The notes under the pieces: model-generated
Databases searched by the model: none
Told to the model about the DNA's origin: nothing
The model's input: only the letters and a program-made list of their open reading frames with translations
Assembly: GCA_036250195.1 (NCBI GenBank)
Contig: JAVHZZ010000008.1
Coordinates: 13,716,434-13,780,433 of the forward strand
Length of the DNA stretch: 64,000 bases
Direction of reading: 5' to 3'
Source: Mixophyes australis
Taxonomy: Eukaryota > Chordata > Amphibia > Anura > Limnodynastidae
Shown here: positions 43,330-54,859 of the stretch, piece by piece
How the letters are laid out: each line of letters opens with the position of its first letter
Numbering within the stretch: position 1 is the first letter of the stretch
Translations under genes and position numbers: made by a program

Positions 43330-44425
43330 AGTCCCATTCAGTGGCTAGTATCCACAGAGCTCAATTCTGGAGGCTAGTATCCACAGAGCTCCATTCTGGA
43401 GGCTAGTATCCACAGAGCTCCATTCTGGAGGCTAGTATCCACAGAGCTCCATTCTGGAGGCTAGTATCCACAGAGCTCCATTCTGGAGGCTAGTATCCAC
43501 AGAGCTCCATTCTGGAGGCTAGTATCCACAGAGCTCCATTCTGGAGGCTAGTATCCACAGAGCTCCATGCTGGAGGCTAGTATCCACAGAGCTCCATTCT
43601 GGAGGCTAGTATCCACAGAGCTCCATTCTGGAGGCTAGTATCCACAGAGCTCCATTCTGGAGGCTAGTATCCACAGAGCTCCATTCTGGAGGCTAGTATC
43701 CACAGAGCTCCATTCTGGAGGCTAGTATACACAGAGCTCCATTCTGGAGGCTAGTATACACAGAGCTGCATTCTGGAGGCTAGTATCCACAGAGCTCCAT
43801 TCGAGAGGCTAGTATACACAGAGCTCCATTCTGGAGGCTAGTATCCACAGAGCTCCATTCTGGAGGCTAGTATCCACAGAGCTCCATTCTGGAGGCTAGT
43901 ATCCACAGAGCTCCATTCTGGAGGCTAGTATCCACAGAGCTCCATTCTGGAGGCTAGTATACACAGAGCTCCATTCTGGAGGCTAGTATCCACAGAGCTC
44001 CATTCTGGAGGCTAGTATCCACAGAGCTCCATTCTGGAGGCTAGTATCCACAGAGCTCCATTCTGGAGGCTAGTATACACAGAGCTCCATTCTGGAGGCT
44101 AGTATACACAGAGCTGCATTCTGGAGGCTAGTATCCACAGAGCTCCATTCTAGAGGCTAGTATACACAGAGCTCCATTCTGGAGGCTAGTATCCACAGAG
44201 CTCCATTCTGGAGGCTAGTATACACAGAGCTCCATTCTGGAGGCTAGTATCTACAGAGCTCCATTCTGGAGGCTAGTATCCACAGAGCTCCATTCTGGAG
44301 GCTAGTATCCACAGAGCTCCATTCTGGAGGCTAGTATCCACAGAGCTCCATTCTGGAGACTAGTATTCACAGAGCTCCATTCTGGAGGCTAGTATCCACA
44401 GAGCTCCATTCCGGAGGCTACTACA
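43330..44425. repeat. 29-bp minisatellite, about 37 copies
   Basis: Unit CTAGTATCCACAGAGCTCCA then TTCTGGAGG, 29 bp, very homogeneous. Variants include TATACACAG, GAGCTGCATT and TTCGAGAGG. A block of variants near 43725-43825 is repeated near 44065-44180, so part of the array has been duplicated as a block. Confidence 0.96.
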
Positions 44426-44575
44426 CCCACCAGATCCTCATTCTGATGGCTAGTACACCATTAGAGCCTTATTCTGGTTGCTACTACACCCATCAGAGCC
44501 ACATTATGGTGGCTACTACACCCATCTGAGCCACATCCTGGTGGCTAGTACACACATTAGAGCCTATTGCAGTAG
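44426..44575. repeat. Diverged 32-bp units at the edge of the minisatellite
   Basis: Units such as GGCTACTACACCCATCAGAG then CCACATTATGGT repeat about every 32 bp and align with the 29-bp unit with a 3-bp gap. They look like older units that have escaped homogenisation. Confidence 0.75.
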
Positions 44576-45367
44576 GACCCTATTGTAGATCCTTACTATA
44601 TAAGCTGTAAGGCAGCTGTAATGCAGCAGTGCAGGAGTGACAATAACCTGAAATCTAGGAGACCTCTTTACGTAGTCCATGAAAGCCAACCACTGCTACC
44701 TTTATGGCAGGTAAATACAGTAAACACTTATACAAATGTATTATCATTAGACCATAATTATCCAGGTGTATCAAAAGAGCATTCTGCTAAAATGACCATT
44801 CAAAGCTGATTTCAGGATTATTTAAATGAGATAAATTGGCAGTCGCCTTTATTCGCCCTTCGTTCTCTGCTTACAGGGGAGGTGGGCGCACACAAGGCGG
44901 CTTCTAGCTGCAACGACTACGGCAAAGCAAATGTCACACAGCTTAAACCAATATAATGGAAACATTTAAAAACACAAATGTGACAGATGTAATAAAGACA
45001 GTTCCGATGTCGTCCAACTCTCATCAATCATTTAACACAAAAATAAAGCTAAAATCAGTAGTATTTTAGGAGAAAAGTAAGAAAATTTCCATGAATAAAG
45101 GGGGTAGTCTTAAAGTGTTAAAGCAATCAAGGTGGTCCTATGAGGGGTTTGGAGTGTACATCGCACTTTGAAACGCCTTAGAAACACCAGTGCATGCACA
45201 TTTGCACACAAAAAAGCATTGTAATACACAGGTTGTTCATATAAATTCATTTGTAAAGCTGTACTTTATACCCTGTGCTATACATAACGGAACAAAGTTA
45301 CATCACCCAGTACCAAGATCCTTCATTTCTGGTGCACATTGCCTAGAGTCAAAATAGGCGACCTGTA

Positions 45368-45419
45368 ACTCTCCAATTGTTGTGGAACTACATGTCCCAG
45401 GTTGCCTAACCCGGTTCTA
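45368..45419. mobile_element. Fragment of the ACTACAAGYCCCAGCATGC hAT family
   Basis: TCTCCAATTGTTGTGGAACTACATGTCCCAGG followed by TTGCCTAACC resembles one arm of the element at 6143. No ends or target duplication remain. Confidence 0.4.
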
Positions 45420-45481
45420 GAGGACTAGTGATAATGTAGTCCTTTACAGACGCTATTATAAGAATTAATACCGATCCTTAC

Positions 45482-45605
45482 TTGGCGGCCTCTCTCAGGT
45501 CTGTCACGTTCCGCATTGTTCCAACTCCATCTTTAAACAGAGTCTTGTTTGCGACAGTCAGGATGCCGTTCCTCGTGGAAAAATCAGGGAAGCACCTCTG
45601 CAGGA
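45482..45605 (-). CDS. SLC44A5: SLC44A5 exon: extracellular loop, LQRCFPDFS
   Basis: 124 bp, phase 1 in and 2 out. After a split Phe it reads LQRCFPDFSTRNGILTVAN, then KTLFKDGVGTMRNVTDLREA. RC.P is a family motif; NKT and NVT are N-glycosylation sequons in the large loop between TM1 and TM2. Confidence 0.95.
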
Positions 45606-47905
45606 CTATTGTGGGAAATAAAGGGGTGAAAACATTAAATACACAGGAACTCTGTCTTTTTTACACTGATAACCTTACATTTAAAACCATGTTAAGGACT
45701 GGCTCAAACAAGCGGCTTAAGAGATCAAAGTGGTGAGATATGGGTCATACATCTTCATTCAATAAGGGTATGGCCTCATCCCAGGTGGTCGGAGACAAAG
45801 ATTCACAATGTTTAAGCTTTTCTTACAATATATGTAACCAACGGTATGCTGGCATCCAATACCAGCCTAGTGAAGGACTCTGTTCAATCCAAAAAAAGGG
45901 GGGTGGGTGTAGAAGAGAGCTGCAAACATTTATATATTTGGCCGGGGGTGGTCTTAGTGTGTTTTTTACATTTTATTCAGTTGTGACAGTTTTTCCGCCA
46001 TACAAAAGTTTCTCTCTATGTTTATTTCTCAGGTTACACAGGTTTTGGATAAAGCAAACAGGAGGCCAAGTATCAAAAGTACTGACAGGTTCACTAAGGT
46101 TATAACCTCACTTTTTTTTTTTTTACACCTTATTTTTTACCATAAAAACGCTAATTTTTTCTGATCTGTTTATTACATATTTTGTTAAACAATAATATAG
46201 TATTGTACTTTTACTTCTCTTTTTTAATGCTTTTTATTTGCATGTAAACATGTTAAAATGGATTCGACACATTTTGGGTCTGAGTCATTAAGGAAACATA
46301 TCTCTGTTTTTTGTACATATCATCCGCAATTCCCTTCTGCGCATGCCCAGAACTGGGACACTTGGGCATCAATGAAAATAAGTCCGCTGCGTATGACAAA
46401 GCAAATGGCAGTTACGACGGTCTACGATTTCGGGGAGTGAACAGGGTAGGGAATGGGCGTGTGCCCGTACTCGATGCACAATGTGGGTGTGCCAGACTGA
46501 AGCGCATGCAGCCACGTCAGAATGAAGCTCTGCGTGTGTGAGAGTTTCTTGTTTTTCTGCCTTATCTCTTGCACCAGCTACGGGTCTAGTCTAACTCCTG
46601 GGTCAGTAGCGTATGCAGCTATAACATGTGTCTGCAATCAAGGGCAACTGTAAGAATGTATTTTATGTACAGTAGACATTAATGACAGCCTAATAAATGT
46701 TTTTCAAGGGGAAAAAAAAAAAATTAAACATTTTTTTTTTATACAGTTTACATTTCTTATCATAAATGACTATATTATTGACAGGTAACATTAATTGATT
46801 AATATTTTTTTTTCTGTGCGTTCTTTTGAGCTTTCATATCCCACATACGTATTGTACGTATCCTGCAGTGTCTGGTCTAGTACAGCAGAGTGATCCTACA
46901 CCCACAGTCATCACCACACGTATCCTGAGATCCGCTCCTTGCTGACTCCGGGAGTACGCAGAGCCGATTTACGTGCCGCTGGGAACAACTGCACGATGCG
47001 CTCCGTATGCTGCCTTAATGACTCAGGCTCTTTATATGCCCTTTTAACAACTATCCCTGTAGACTCAATGTTAAAAAAAAAAAAAAATGCAGCCACCTAA
47101 AAACGAAAACTGGGTGGAAAAGAAAAAAAAAATGCAGGAAAACATTCCACGTCCATCATTATTTCCTTCATCGTAGGGTAAAAAAATCTACCCCCTTTTT
47201 TAAGAGAAAAAAGGATGAAAGACACAGGACACCCTGTACAGGGGCCTTAACTTGTTTCTCACTACAAAAGACCTTTGCAGGCATCCAGCACTTTTGTGAG
47301 TTTTTAATTTGTTGCAACAATGTTGCTGCGTCTGCAAAACAGTTCACACTTATAAAACAGAAGAACCGATGTCCTTCAATCACAAAGGTTTGCAGATTAT
47401 CATATTATCAACTGGGAATATACATTTAAAATGACCATAGTAAAAGCTAGTGATTCCACATGTCATATGTGATTCATGTGGTGGTTACGAAGCCCTGGCA
47501 GGTGTCAGGGTGGCAGATAGGGGGTCAAGAGGCAAACACTCTATTGACCCCATTGACAACATTTTTGGTGAAAGCAGTAAACGTAGCAGGCAACATCATA
47601 AGAACTGTGCGGCAGCGCACACACTCCTGACCGCAAATACCGGTGGGTATGATGTCATTGGAACTAATGAGTTCCATTACCATATCCCTTAACATAAAAG
47701 CATGAATGTTGACACCAGTGGGTAATGGTCATAACACCACAGTGTCTTAAGTGACAGATTAGTCGCTTATCAACAATTTTCATTTAGCTGTGTCAATTCT
47801 ATGTCTGCTTTTCTTGTGTTCTATCTCAGGTGTCTGTATCGGTCTAAATGGCCTAAAAAAAAAAGCATGTCTGATTAATAAAGTGTAGAGCAGAATATAA
47901 CTTAC
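45606..47905 (-). other. SLC44A5: SLC44A5 intron
   Basis: 2.3 kb containing a TIR-bounded element (46276-47030). Nothing else is recognised. Confidence 0.7.
46276..47030. mobile_element. Putative 755-bp TIR element
   Basis: Left GGGTCTGAGTCATTAAGG and right CCTTAATGACTCAGGCTC are inverted repeats (two mismatches over 18). The interior is CpG-rich near both ends and AT-rich in the middle. A target duplication is unclear. The ends resemble those of the hairpin MITE at 16268. Confidence 0.55.
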
Positions 47906-47966
47906 ACGGTCTGCTGGGAATTATCATAGAGGGACAGTCTTCATCCCGTAGAACTTCTGCAATAGA
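47906..47966 (-). CDS. SLC44A5: SLC44A5 exon: small loop exon
   Basis: 61 bp, phase 0 in and 1 out. Reads SIAEVLRDEDCPSMIIPSRP. The D-x-D-C-P motif with a P-S-R/K-P end is conserved in CTL proteins. Acceptor ATCTCAG; the donor GTAAGT after CCGT keeps the phase. Confidence 0.94.
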
Positions 47967-48180
47967 CTGAGATAATCACAGATCAGGTAAAGCTTTTACA
48001 TGCACTGGAACTTATATACAACTAGGAATCAGCTCTTATTACCAACAGCAAATAGAGATGTCTAAATAGGTTCAGTATGGAACCTACATGGACAGGGGCA
48101 CCTTAAGGAGTAACTCTATCCATGAACAAAACAGTTTTAGGTGAAGTTCAAATTAGTTAATATAAATAAAAGAAGACCTT

Positions 48181-48308
48181 ATCTGTGTGGTCTTATCCCC
48201 GTGTTTGCGTGGGTTTCCTCCGGGTGCTCCGGTTTCCTCCCACACTCCAAAAACATATTGGTAGGTTAATTGGCTACTATTAAATTGCCCTCAGTCTCTC
48301 TCAATCTC

Positions 48309-48339
<31 letters not shown>

Positions 48340-48447
48340 TAGGGGATTTAGACTGTAAGCTCCAATGGGGCAGAGACTGATGTGAGTGAGTTCTTTGTAC
48401 AGCGCTGCGGAATCAGTGGCGCTATATAAATAGCTGCTGATGATGAT
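48181..48447 (+). repeat. tRNA-derived SINE with L2-like tail, copy 2 (headless)
   Basis: Core GTGTTTGCGTGGGTTTCCTC then CGGGTGCTCCGGTTTCCTCC, a (GT)n run at 48311-48340, and the tail TGTACAGCGCTGCGGAATCA to GGCGCTATATAAATA and GATGATGAT. The tRNA-like head is missing. Confidence 0.82.
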
Positions 48448-48554
48448 TTATATTAACTTATGAATACTATAAAAAAAAAAAGCTGTGGTTGGAGTTATCC
48501 TTTTACTATAATATCTCCATCTACTTTATACTTTTGATTCTGGACATCTGTATA

Positions 48555-48579
48555 CCCCCCCCCCCCCCCCCCCCCCCCC
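48555..48579. repeat. Poly(C) run
   Basis: About 25 consecutive C in the intron between the exons at 47966 and 48715. Confidence 0.9.
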
Positions 48580-48714
48580 ACTTCCCCTGCCCATTGTGAG
48601 GAATGTTGAATTGCTACACTGTATAGTATATCTGGCTTATTGCATCTTATTATATATGCAATATTTTCATATAAATGGATACAGATATACCATGCTTTAT
48701 TCATATCCACTCAC

Positions 48715-48828
48715 CTTTCTGGGGTTATTAAACCCAGGTTTACAGAACTGCCTGTAGTACTCCCACTCGTTGCCGTATCTGCTGTCCAGGTATGTGGCAA
48801 ATCTCTCTGGGCATTTAGAAACGCACAG
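48715..48828 (-). CDS. SLC44A5: SLC44A5 exon: CVSKCPERF loop
   Basis: 114 bp, phase 0 at both ends, 38 codons. Reads LCVSKCPERFATYLDSRYG, then NEWEYYRQFCKPGFNNPRK. CVSKCPE.F and the YYRQFC motif belong to the cysteine-rich loop between TM1 and TM2. Confidence 0.95.
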
Positions 48829-49366
48829 CTGGAGAGAGGATAGATGTATTAGTATGGAAACACACATGATTATAGCAGATATACATTACCCACTAGTGAC
48901 CAGAGCCCACCCACCTTCAGGGCCTGACTTAGGGTACATTTGTTTTATTAGGAATAACTTTTTTATTAACTAAAGTGTTGTTTTTCTAGGGAGAGATAGA
49001 GAATTCCCTTGGTAGCATATTGGAGTACATACGTTTTTTTTGTAATCCATTACACAGGGAAAAATAGGCAATTTAGGGAGAATATATAACTCATCAAGAA
49101 TCTTCTTATAGCTTATACAGTTAGTGCAAACCGATTCATTTCCATGACATGTAATAAACTAGCTCTCACTAGTAAATAGATACTAATACTATTATATAAA
49201 ATAAATTTTACATTTGAAGGCGTGCGATGGCTATAAATGCACACTGTGTATTCTATTTATGTATGTATTACTCACAAAATATTTTATTTGGTTTTTTTCC
49301 CCTTTTTAAGCTTAACCTGGGGAGACCCTAGTTTGCTAGCACAAAAGGATTCACCTTAAACTTATA

Positions 49367-49580
49367 GGGGCATATTCAATTAGGGTTCCGGTCCACGGTA
49401 ACGCGCGTTACCGCGTAAAGTGCGCGTTATTGCCGGTAATACGGTATCGCAATAACGCGGATATTCACACGCAACCTATGAGCTGCGAACGAAAATCCAA
49501 GTTACTGCGGTACCGTGGATTAACTTCGCGGCCCGTTACGGCGCGATCCCGCGGACCGGAATCGTAATTGAATATGCCCC
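49367..49580. mobile_element. CpG-rich palindromic MITE, copy 3
   Basis: 214 bp, starts GGGGCATATTCAATTAGG and ends TAATTGAATATGCCCC. Its middle is dense in CGCG and GCGC words (AACGCGCGTTACCGCG). Flanks are ATA and TTA, not a clean duplication. Confidence 0.78.
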
Positions 49581-50075
49581 TTAGAGTTGCTTTTATCAGA
49601 ACCAGACTTTACGTAGATCTAATAGCGCCAGGAGGGAGACGAGATCTGGTACTTCCATTCATATTCCTAACTAATAATATAGGCTATAGGCTCTTTTCAC
49701 TTTTATGTTTAGGGGGTAGATTTGTTGTGTTGACCATAGCAACGCCGGAGAGACGCTAATAACAGATAATTATATTATTTTTCAAGCAGAATAAAATGTT
49801 TGCAAAATCGTCTTATCATGATCTGTGTTAATGAATTTTAAATATGAACATCTGCTTTAACGCAAATTAACATACTATAATCTACTGTGTCGCTCTCCCT
49901 TAAATGTTTGGTTTCCAGAGGGATGTAAGTCATCAATTTCTAATTATATACATTAGGACATAGTAAAATCATCTACGATAACAGAATGGATTTGAAGTTC
50001 TCCTACAGAATGTGGATGCTGTGATAATGTAACGTGATTTACTAGTATAATGTAGGAGACCCCAGCAAGCCGTAC

Positions 50076-50160
50076 CTGGGTTGTAGGGCACTGCAGATTT
50101 ATAAGCACCACAGGACTTGCACATTTTAGAATATTGAAATACATTAAGACGGTCTTGTTC
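50076..50160 (-). CDS. SLC44A5: SLC44A5 exon: NKTVLMYFN loop
   Basis: 85 bp, phase 2 in and 0 out. Reads [19 protein letters not shown] then INLQCPTTQ. The NKT sequon, L-K/R-C, and LQCPT.Q are conserved in CTL2/4/5-type proteins. Acceptor CTTTCTAG, donor GTACGG. Confidence 0.95.
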
Positions 50161-51660
50161 CTAGAAAGAATAAGAGTGTAGCAACAATAAATCAAATGTA
50201 ATCAAATAATATGAAACACAAATCATTAAATGGATATATGGTATATACACAATGAGGCAAATCAATTTTTCAGTGATGGGTATAAAACATAAATTTTCAT
50301 ACATTGGTATTTAAAATAAATAATTTCCAATAGTCTCAGAATTGTGAGCGCTATGTAGAGAGCGCAACTTACACTGTAAAGTCTAGCAAATATAGTCAAC
50401 ATCCACTAGGGGGCTCCAAAAGCAACTTTCTTCTGAACTACATCTATGGTCTAGTCTCTAGTTCACGTCCGAACGCGACTTGCAAATAAGTTGGGTGATT
50501 AAAAAGAACGCAGAACTTGTGTATAGTTCTGCTTGTATTCAAATCCAAGCTCCGTTTTGCTTTGCAGCTGAGCTTAAGTACTCTCTGCCTATACAGCACT
50601 TGTAAACAGACAGAACAGACTGCAGAGTCAGCACACGCATATGTGCAATAAAAGGTCACGACAAGACGCATAGAACTTTTATTTTATCATAAATTTAAAT
50701 ATCAACTACTAACAGTATAATAATGTATATAAATGTTTATTTTCAAACATTATTTTTTTATATTAAATCCACAAATAAAGATGTTTTCAATACATACTTT
50801 GTATGTGCATTTATATTGTCTATTTTAGATGCATACAGTTGTTTTACTTTAAAGACTATGCCGTGTCAGTCATCACTATCAGTCAGCATTTACGCCTGAC
50901 TTGTAGTGGGTGCACCCATTGGTGTAACGCTGGCACGTTACGCCAGTAAACAGTGCGGAATTGGGCGCGCTATACTATGCAAACGGATGTATGTCCAAAA
51001 CATAGATCAGGCCCATAGAGTTGAGATATAAATAAAATGCAAAAACTATGCTAGCCATTAAGGGCTTTGGACATGTGGCTGGATCTAATGAGGGCCTGTT
51101 TTTGACGGGAAACCTCTCAGGTCTGTTGATAGCTCTGAATAAACACACAAGCCAATAACGGGAATGTTTGATAGGGTACTGTATCGATATTGGTGCATGT
51201 GTTGCCATCTGAAGTAAGATTTCTGGACGTTAATAATTTGAATGTGAATTGATAGGCTGCATTCTCACACCACCCTATCCCACTCTGGTTGCTTCCACTG
51301 TGTCTAGATTAATAAAAGATTTTATAAAAGAAGGGTAATTCCATGTTTGAAAGGAATTATTTATTAAAATATTACTGATCGGTAAGCCAAGGATACACAC
51401 TACCTTTCTGGAATAATCTGGAATGCAGTGTACCATATCAATATAGCCTACATCAGTCTCAGGAAACTCTTGCGTGGTCACTGAACTACAAGATCCAGCA
51501 TGCTTTGGACTGTGGATCACCAAAAGCAGTAGAGTCAGAGCTTTAGGATTCAATCATCAAATAGAAGCGTGTACAGATAGTGGTGTAATAACTGACTTGA
51601 AGCCAGCATTTATCACACAGGTTACATTTTCCCTGTACTGTAAATTTCTGTACAACTTAC
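50161..51660 (-). other. SLC44A5: SLC44A5 intron
   Basis: 1.5 kb holding the unnamed repeat at 50456-50668 and, to its right, CpG-containing sequence to about 51020 that may belong to the same insertion. No other feature. Confidence 0.65.
50456..50668 (+). repeat. Unnamed interspersed repeat, copy A
   Basis: Contains GCGACTTGCAAATAAGTT, TGTATTCAAATCCAAG, TCTGCCTATACAGCACTTG and GCAATAAAAGGTCACGAC. The reverse strand of 58182-58390 carries the same words in the same order with substitutions. No ORF. Family unknown to me. Confidence 0.6.
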
Positions 51661-51745
51661 TCATTGGCAGTGCCCTTTTGACCACAAAATTGCCCATAGC
51701 TGTCCGTCGGGTACACGATTTTCCTCGGGTCTCCATGGATCCAGG
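51661..51745 (-). CDS. SLC44A5: SLC44A5 exon: start of the large extracellular loop
   Basis: 85 bp, phase 1 in and 2 out. After a split Ala it reads [19 protein letters not shown] then CGQKGTAN and a split Glu. GDPR...YPTDS.G.FCG is the classic post-TM1 motif of SLC44 proteins. Donor GTAAGT, acceptor CACCTTTAG. Confidence 0.96.
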
Positions 51746-51864
51746 CTAAAGGTGAAAACACAGATGTAAAATGTTAGTAAAAGGCTATAAAGTGACTCAA
51801 AGCAAATAACAGAGAGTGGGCATACAATCTGAGGAGAGGTCGTAGGGTATTGGAGCATACCTGG

Positions 51865-52265
51865 ATTTCAGTAGAAGCCAAATAGAGGTATTGGGGTTAC
51901 ACGTGCACTTATTGGGTGAGAAGAAGTCAGAGAGAACTATAAGGGGCAGGCCTGGATTTGTGGAGAGGTGACAAAGAGGAATTGGGGCCAGTCTGGATTT
52001 CAGGAGAGGTTACAGTTAGGCATTGGGGGTGTATCTGGATTTCAGGAGAGGCTACAGAGAGGCACTTGGGCTGGTCTTAATTTCAGGAGAAGCCACAGAG
52101 AGGAATTGAGGCCAGTCTGGATTTGAAGAGAGGTCACAGAGGCATTGGGGACAGGCCTGGATTTGAGGAAAGGCCTCAGAGAGACTTTGCAATTAGGGCT
52201 AGAGTTGAGGAGAGGTATTGGGAGCCGGCCTGGATTTCAGGAGAAGTCACAGAGGCATTGGGACA
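51865..52265. repeat. Diverged minisatellite, about 42-bp unit
   Basis: About nine units of CTGGATTTCAGGAGAGGC then ACAGAGAGGCATTGGGGC with many substitutions and length changes. Confidence 0.8.
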
Positions 52266-53374
52266 GACATGTAATTTTAAAAACAATTCAAGGAGTCAAT
52301 GAGCAAAGGAGCTCTGTATCGTTTCTTTCAGTTGCACACAGGTTCCCTCTGTAAACCAGATATCTTCATATCTCTTTGGAGAAGGCTTAAACATCTAAAA
52401 GGCTCGAAGTCCCCTCACAAACACCAGGAAGGCTTTAAAGTCTGCACTAGGAAATCTCTTTTTATTTATTTAAATAAGATCCTGGCAATGTATCTTATAG
52501 GAGGAAACCTGTACAGAAGACATTCAGCAATTTATTTTTACAGAGATGGTCTAATAAACAGCCCCAGCGACTTTCACAGTCCCCAGGTAAATCAGTCTTA
52601 CCGATGCCGGTAACGGACTTATCTCCGGGGCTGAGACTAGGTGGGAGGTTGTGTTTGGAGAAAGTTTCAGTAATAACAGAGGAAAAAGGTAACTTGTCCG
52701 ACACATATTAATACCTGTATAAATCAGTACAATAAATCCTTAACTCAGGCTGCAGCGGTAATATCATAAACAACAACACTGTTCACACGCTATGTTGTGG
52801 GTGTATTTAATGTAGAGCAGAAACACTATATAAAGGAAAGTTATTCAGAGTGCCAAGATTTATATTATGTTCCTTCTAATGAAATAACATCTATTTGTTA
52901 CCTCTATGGCTGTCTGTCTCTATAAATCATATTTATGTGACACATTAGTGACAGTGGTTTAATTAGATGGAACAGGGTGAACTTGTTATATCCGTAGTGT
53001 TCTATCAAGGGACATGACCGGGGTGTGATTAATTTACTACATAATACGGTTGATTATTATGCTGAACATGAGTCGGGATAATAATATGTATGTATGTTCC
53101 CATTCATCTCCAGGTATCTTGAATTAGAATAATATGTACAGGTAAATAGTTCCTCCTGGGAATTTGCTATGGGTGCAATCTACAATCTACTTCTTTCATT
53201 CCTTATTTGGACTTGATGCATTGACCTATAAACTTGTACCATCCATACAATCATAGATTTTCTCTTACGCCTCTTGTTATTAAGTCTTGCATTATTATTT
53301 TTTTGCAGATTAATAGTTTGTTTTCCCTACATCTCTATTAAGGCACATGCATCAGTTAATCTCTGTGTGCTGGG

Positions 53375-53946
53375 CAGGGCTGCCACCAGAAATTGAGGGT
53401 CTCAGTACGAATGTAACAGGCAGGGCCCCCCTCCTTTCTTCTCTCACCCCAGCTTCATTTTTAAATTATTCTCTACCCAACGTTTGCCTCCCCCCATTCT
53501 ATACAGTCACCCCCCATCCCCGGTTTCATGTAACCCGTACAGTAGTTTACTTACCTATCTGCATCTTTTTGCTGTCTTCTTTCGGGTCCTCTCTATTGAC
53601 AGCACTGTGACATTCTTAATTAATCTCTGTCCGGGAGCTGGGCATCTGGGGGGCTAGAACTGGAGCATACAGCGGCACTTGTGCAGCCCTAACATCTTGG
53701 GACTGGAGGCAGACATGCTGCCTACGAGGGGGCCCGCTGCCGCATCCTTAATTACATGCAGAGGTCTTTCCCCACACCACGTCTCAGGAGCAGCTGCTGC
53801 CTAGAAATGGGGCCCACTACCTCCCTTAATTCACTGCGGAGGCCACTGACCCTAATTAATTTGTTTGGACTCAGGGCTGGTGGGGCCCCACTCTGCTGTT
53901 GAGCCCCATAGTGCTGTTCTCCCTGAACCCCCCTGATGGCGCCCTG
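53375..53946. mobile_element. Putative 572-bp hAT-like element
   Basis: Left CAGGGCTGCCACCAG and right CTGATGGCGCCCTG are inverted with a small gap. GTGCTGGG occurs directly left (53367-53374) and one base right of the end (53948-53955), consistent with an 8-bp target duplication. The interior is C-rich with GGGGCCCC words, like the element at 40403. Confidence 0.58.
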
Positions 53947-54859
53947 AGTGCTGGGTATTTGTAGCCCTGATGCTGTCTGAAGAATTGACGGTCCAATGAA
54001 CACCTTCACCCACAGATCAAATAGTGAGTAAATAGAAAGGGAGGAGAGGAGCATTAGATACACTCCTTTAGAGAGAGCATCCAACTGATGCTTAAATGCA
54101 GGTAAATTATTATTTTATAGAAATGTAGATAAGGGTCTAAGCTTTCTCTTCTATAAAGCTGAACGACATTGACAGAGAGGAAGAATTGGGAGAATTTAGT
54201 AGATTCTGGAGACCATAGTTTTGATGGAACTGCAACTTTTGCAATACTAAGTTTGTGGCTCTGTCCTTCTATTAACACCAGCTATGTTTTATCCTGCAAA
54301 CTTCTTCACAGGCTACGTTTATCATTGACCTTTAAGATTGTTTTTGTAATACATCTCATTATAAATGTAGGGATGAAGTTGAGCTTCTAGAACCTTGGAC
54401 TTTAGGGAGGAAAAGGCAAAGCGTCCACCTTTATTAAGGGACTGCTTCCTTAAAGACTCCACCTCCACCCCTGCCAGCTCATCTACATAATCCCTCCCTG
54501 CAACATTAGATCACAATTTTTCTACTTCAGCATAAATCTAAGTGCAGCCATCAGTCTAATCTATGCTTGGGAGAGGAACGCCCCTGACCCGCCCAACCCC
54601 AGATAGTGCAAATGCTGTCTATCATCCATGCGCCTTCCCCTAAAATCGGGACTATTTCCAACTGTTCTTGATCAGATTATTAGCCGGTCAAAACATGATC
54701 AGTTTGTAGGTGGTAGCTTCATATTGTAATTAACCAGTGATGGCAAATTATTCAAGGTTACCGCAACATCTCCCAGTTTGTAACAGCAGATGTTGTCCAA
54801 CAACATGCGGTGCTACTGAGAGCACAAACCTGAACTATACTAACTGTGAGACTGCAACA

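Larger units (their letters stand above)
36567..45481 (-). other. SLC44A5: SLC44A5 8.9-kb intron
   Basis: Holds an (AT)n run, three fold-back MITEs, an L2-like LINE tail, a 505-bp hAT element and the 29-bp minisatellite. The stretch 40920-43320 contains scattered old repeat words but no gene that I recognise. 44580-45360 appears featureless. Confidence 0.75.

Noticed and set aside
43330..44425. CRISPR-like regular spacing
   Set aside because: Units are head to tail with no unique spacers; this is a vertebrate minisatellite.
51474..51749. 91-codon forward open frame
   Set aside because: Its right half is antisense to the strongly conserved SLC44A5 exon at 51661-51745.
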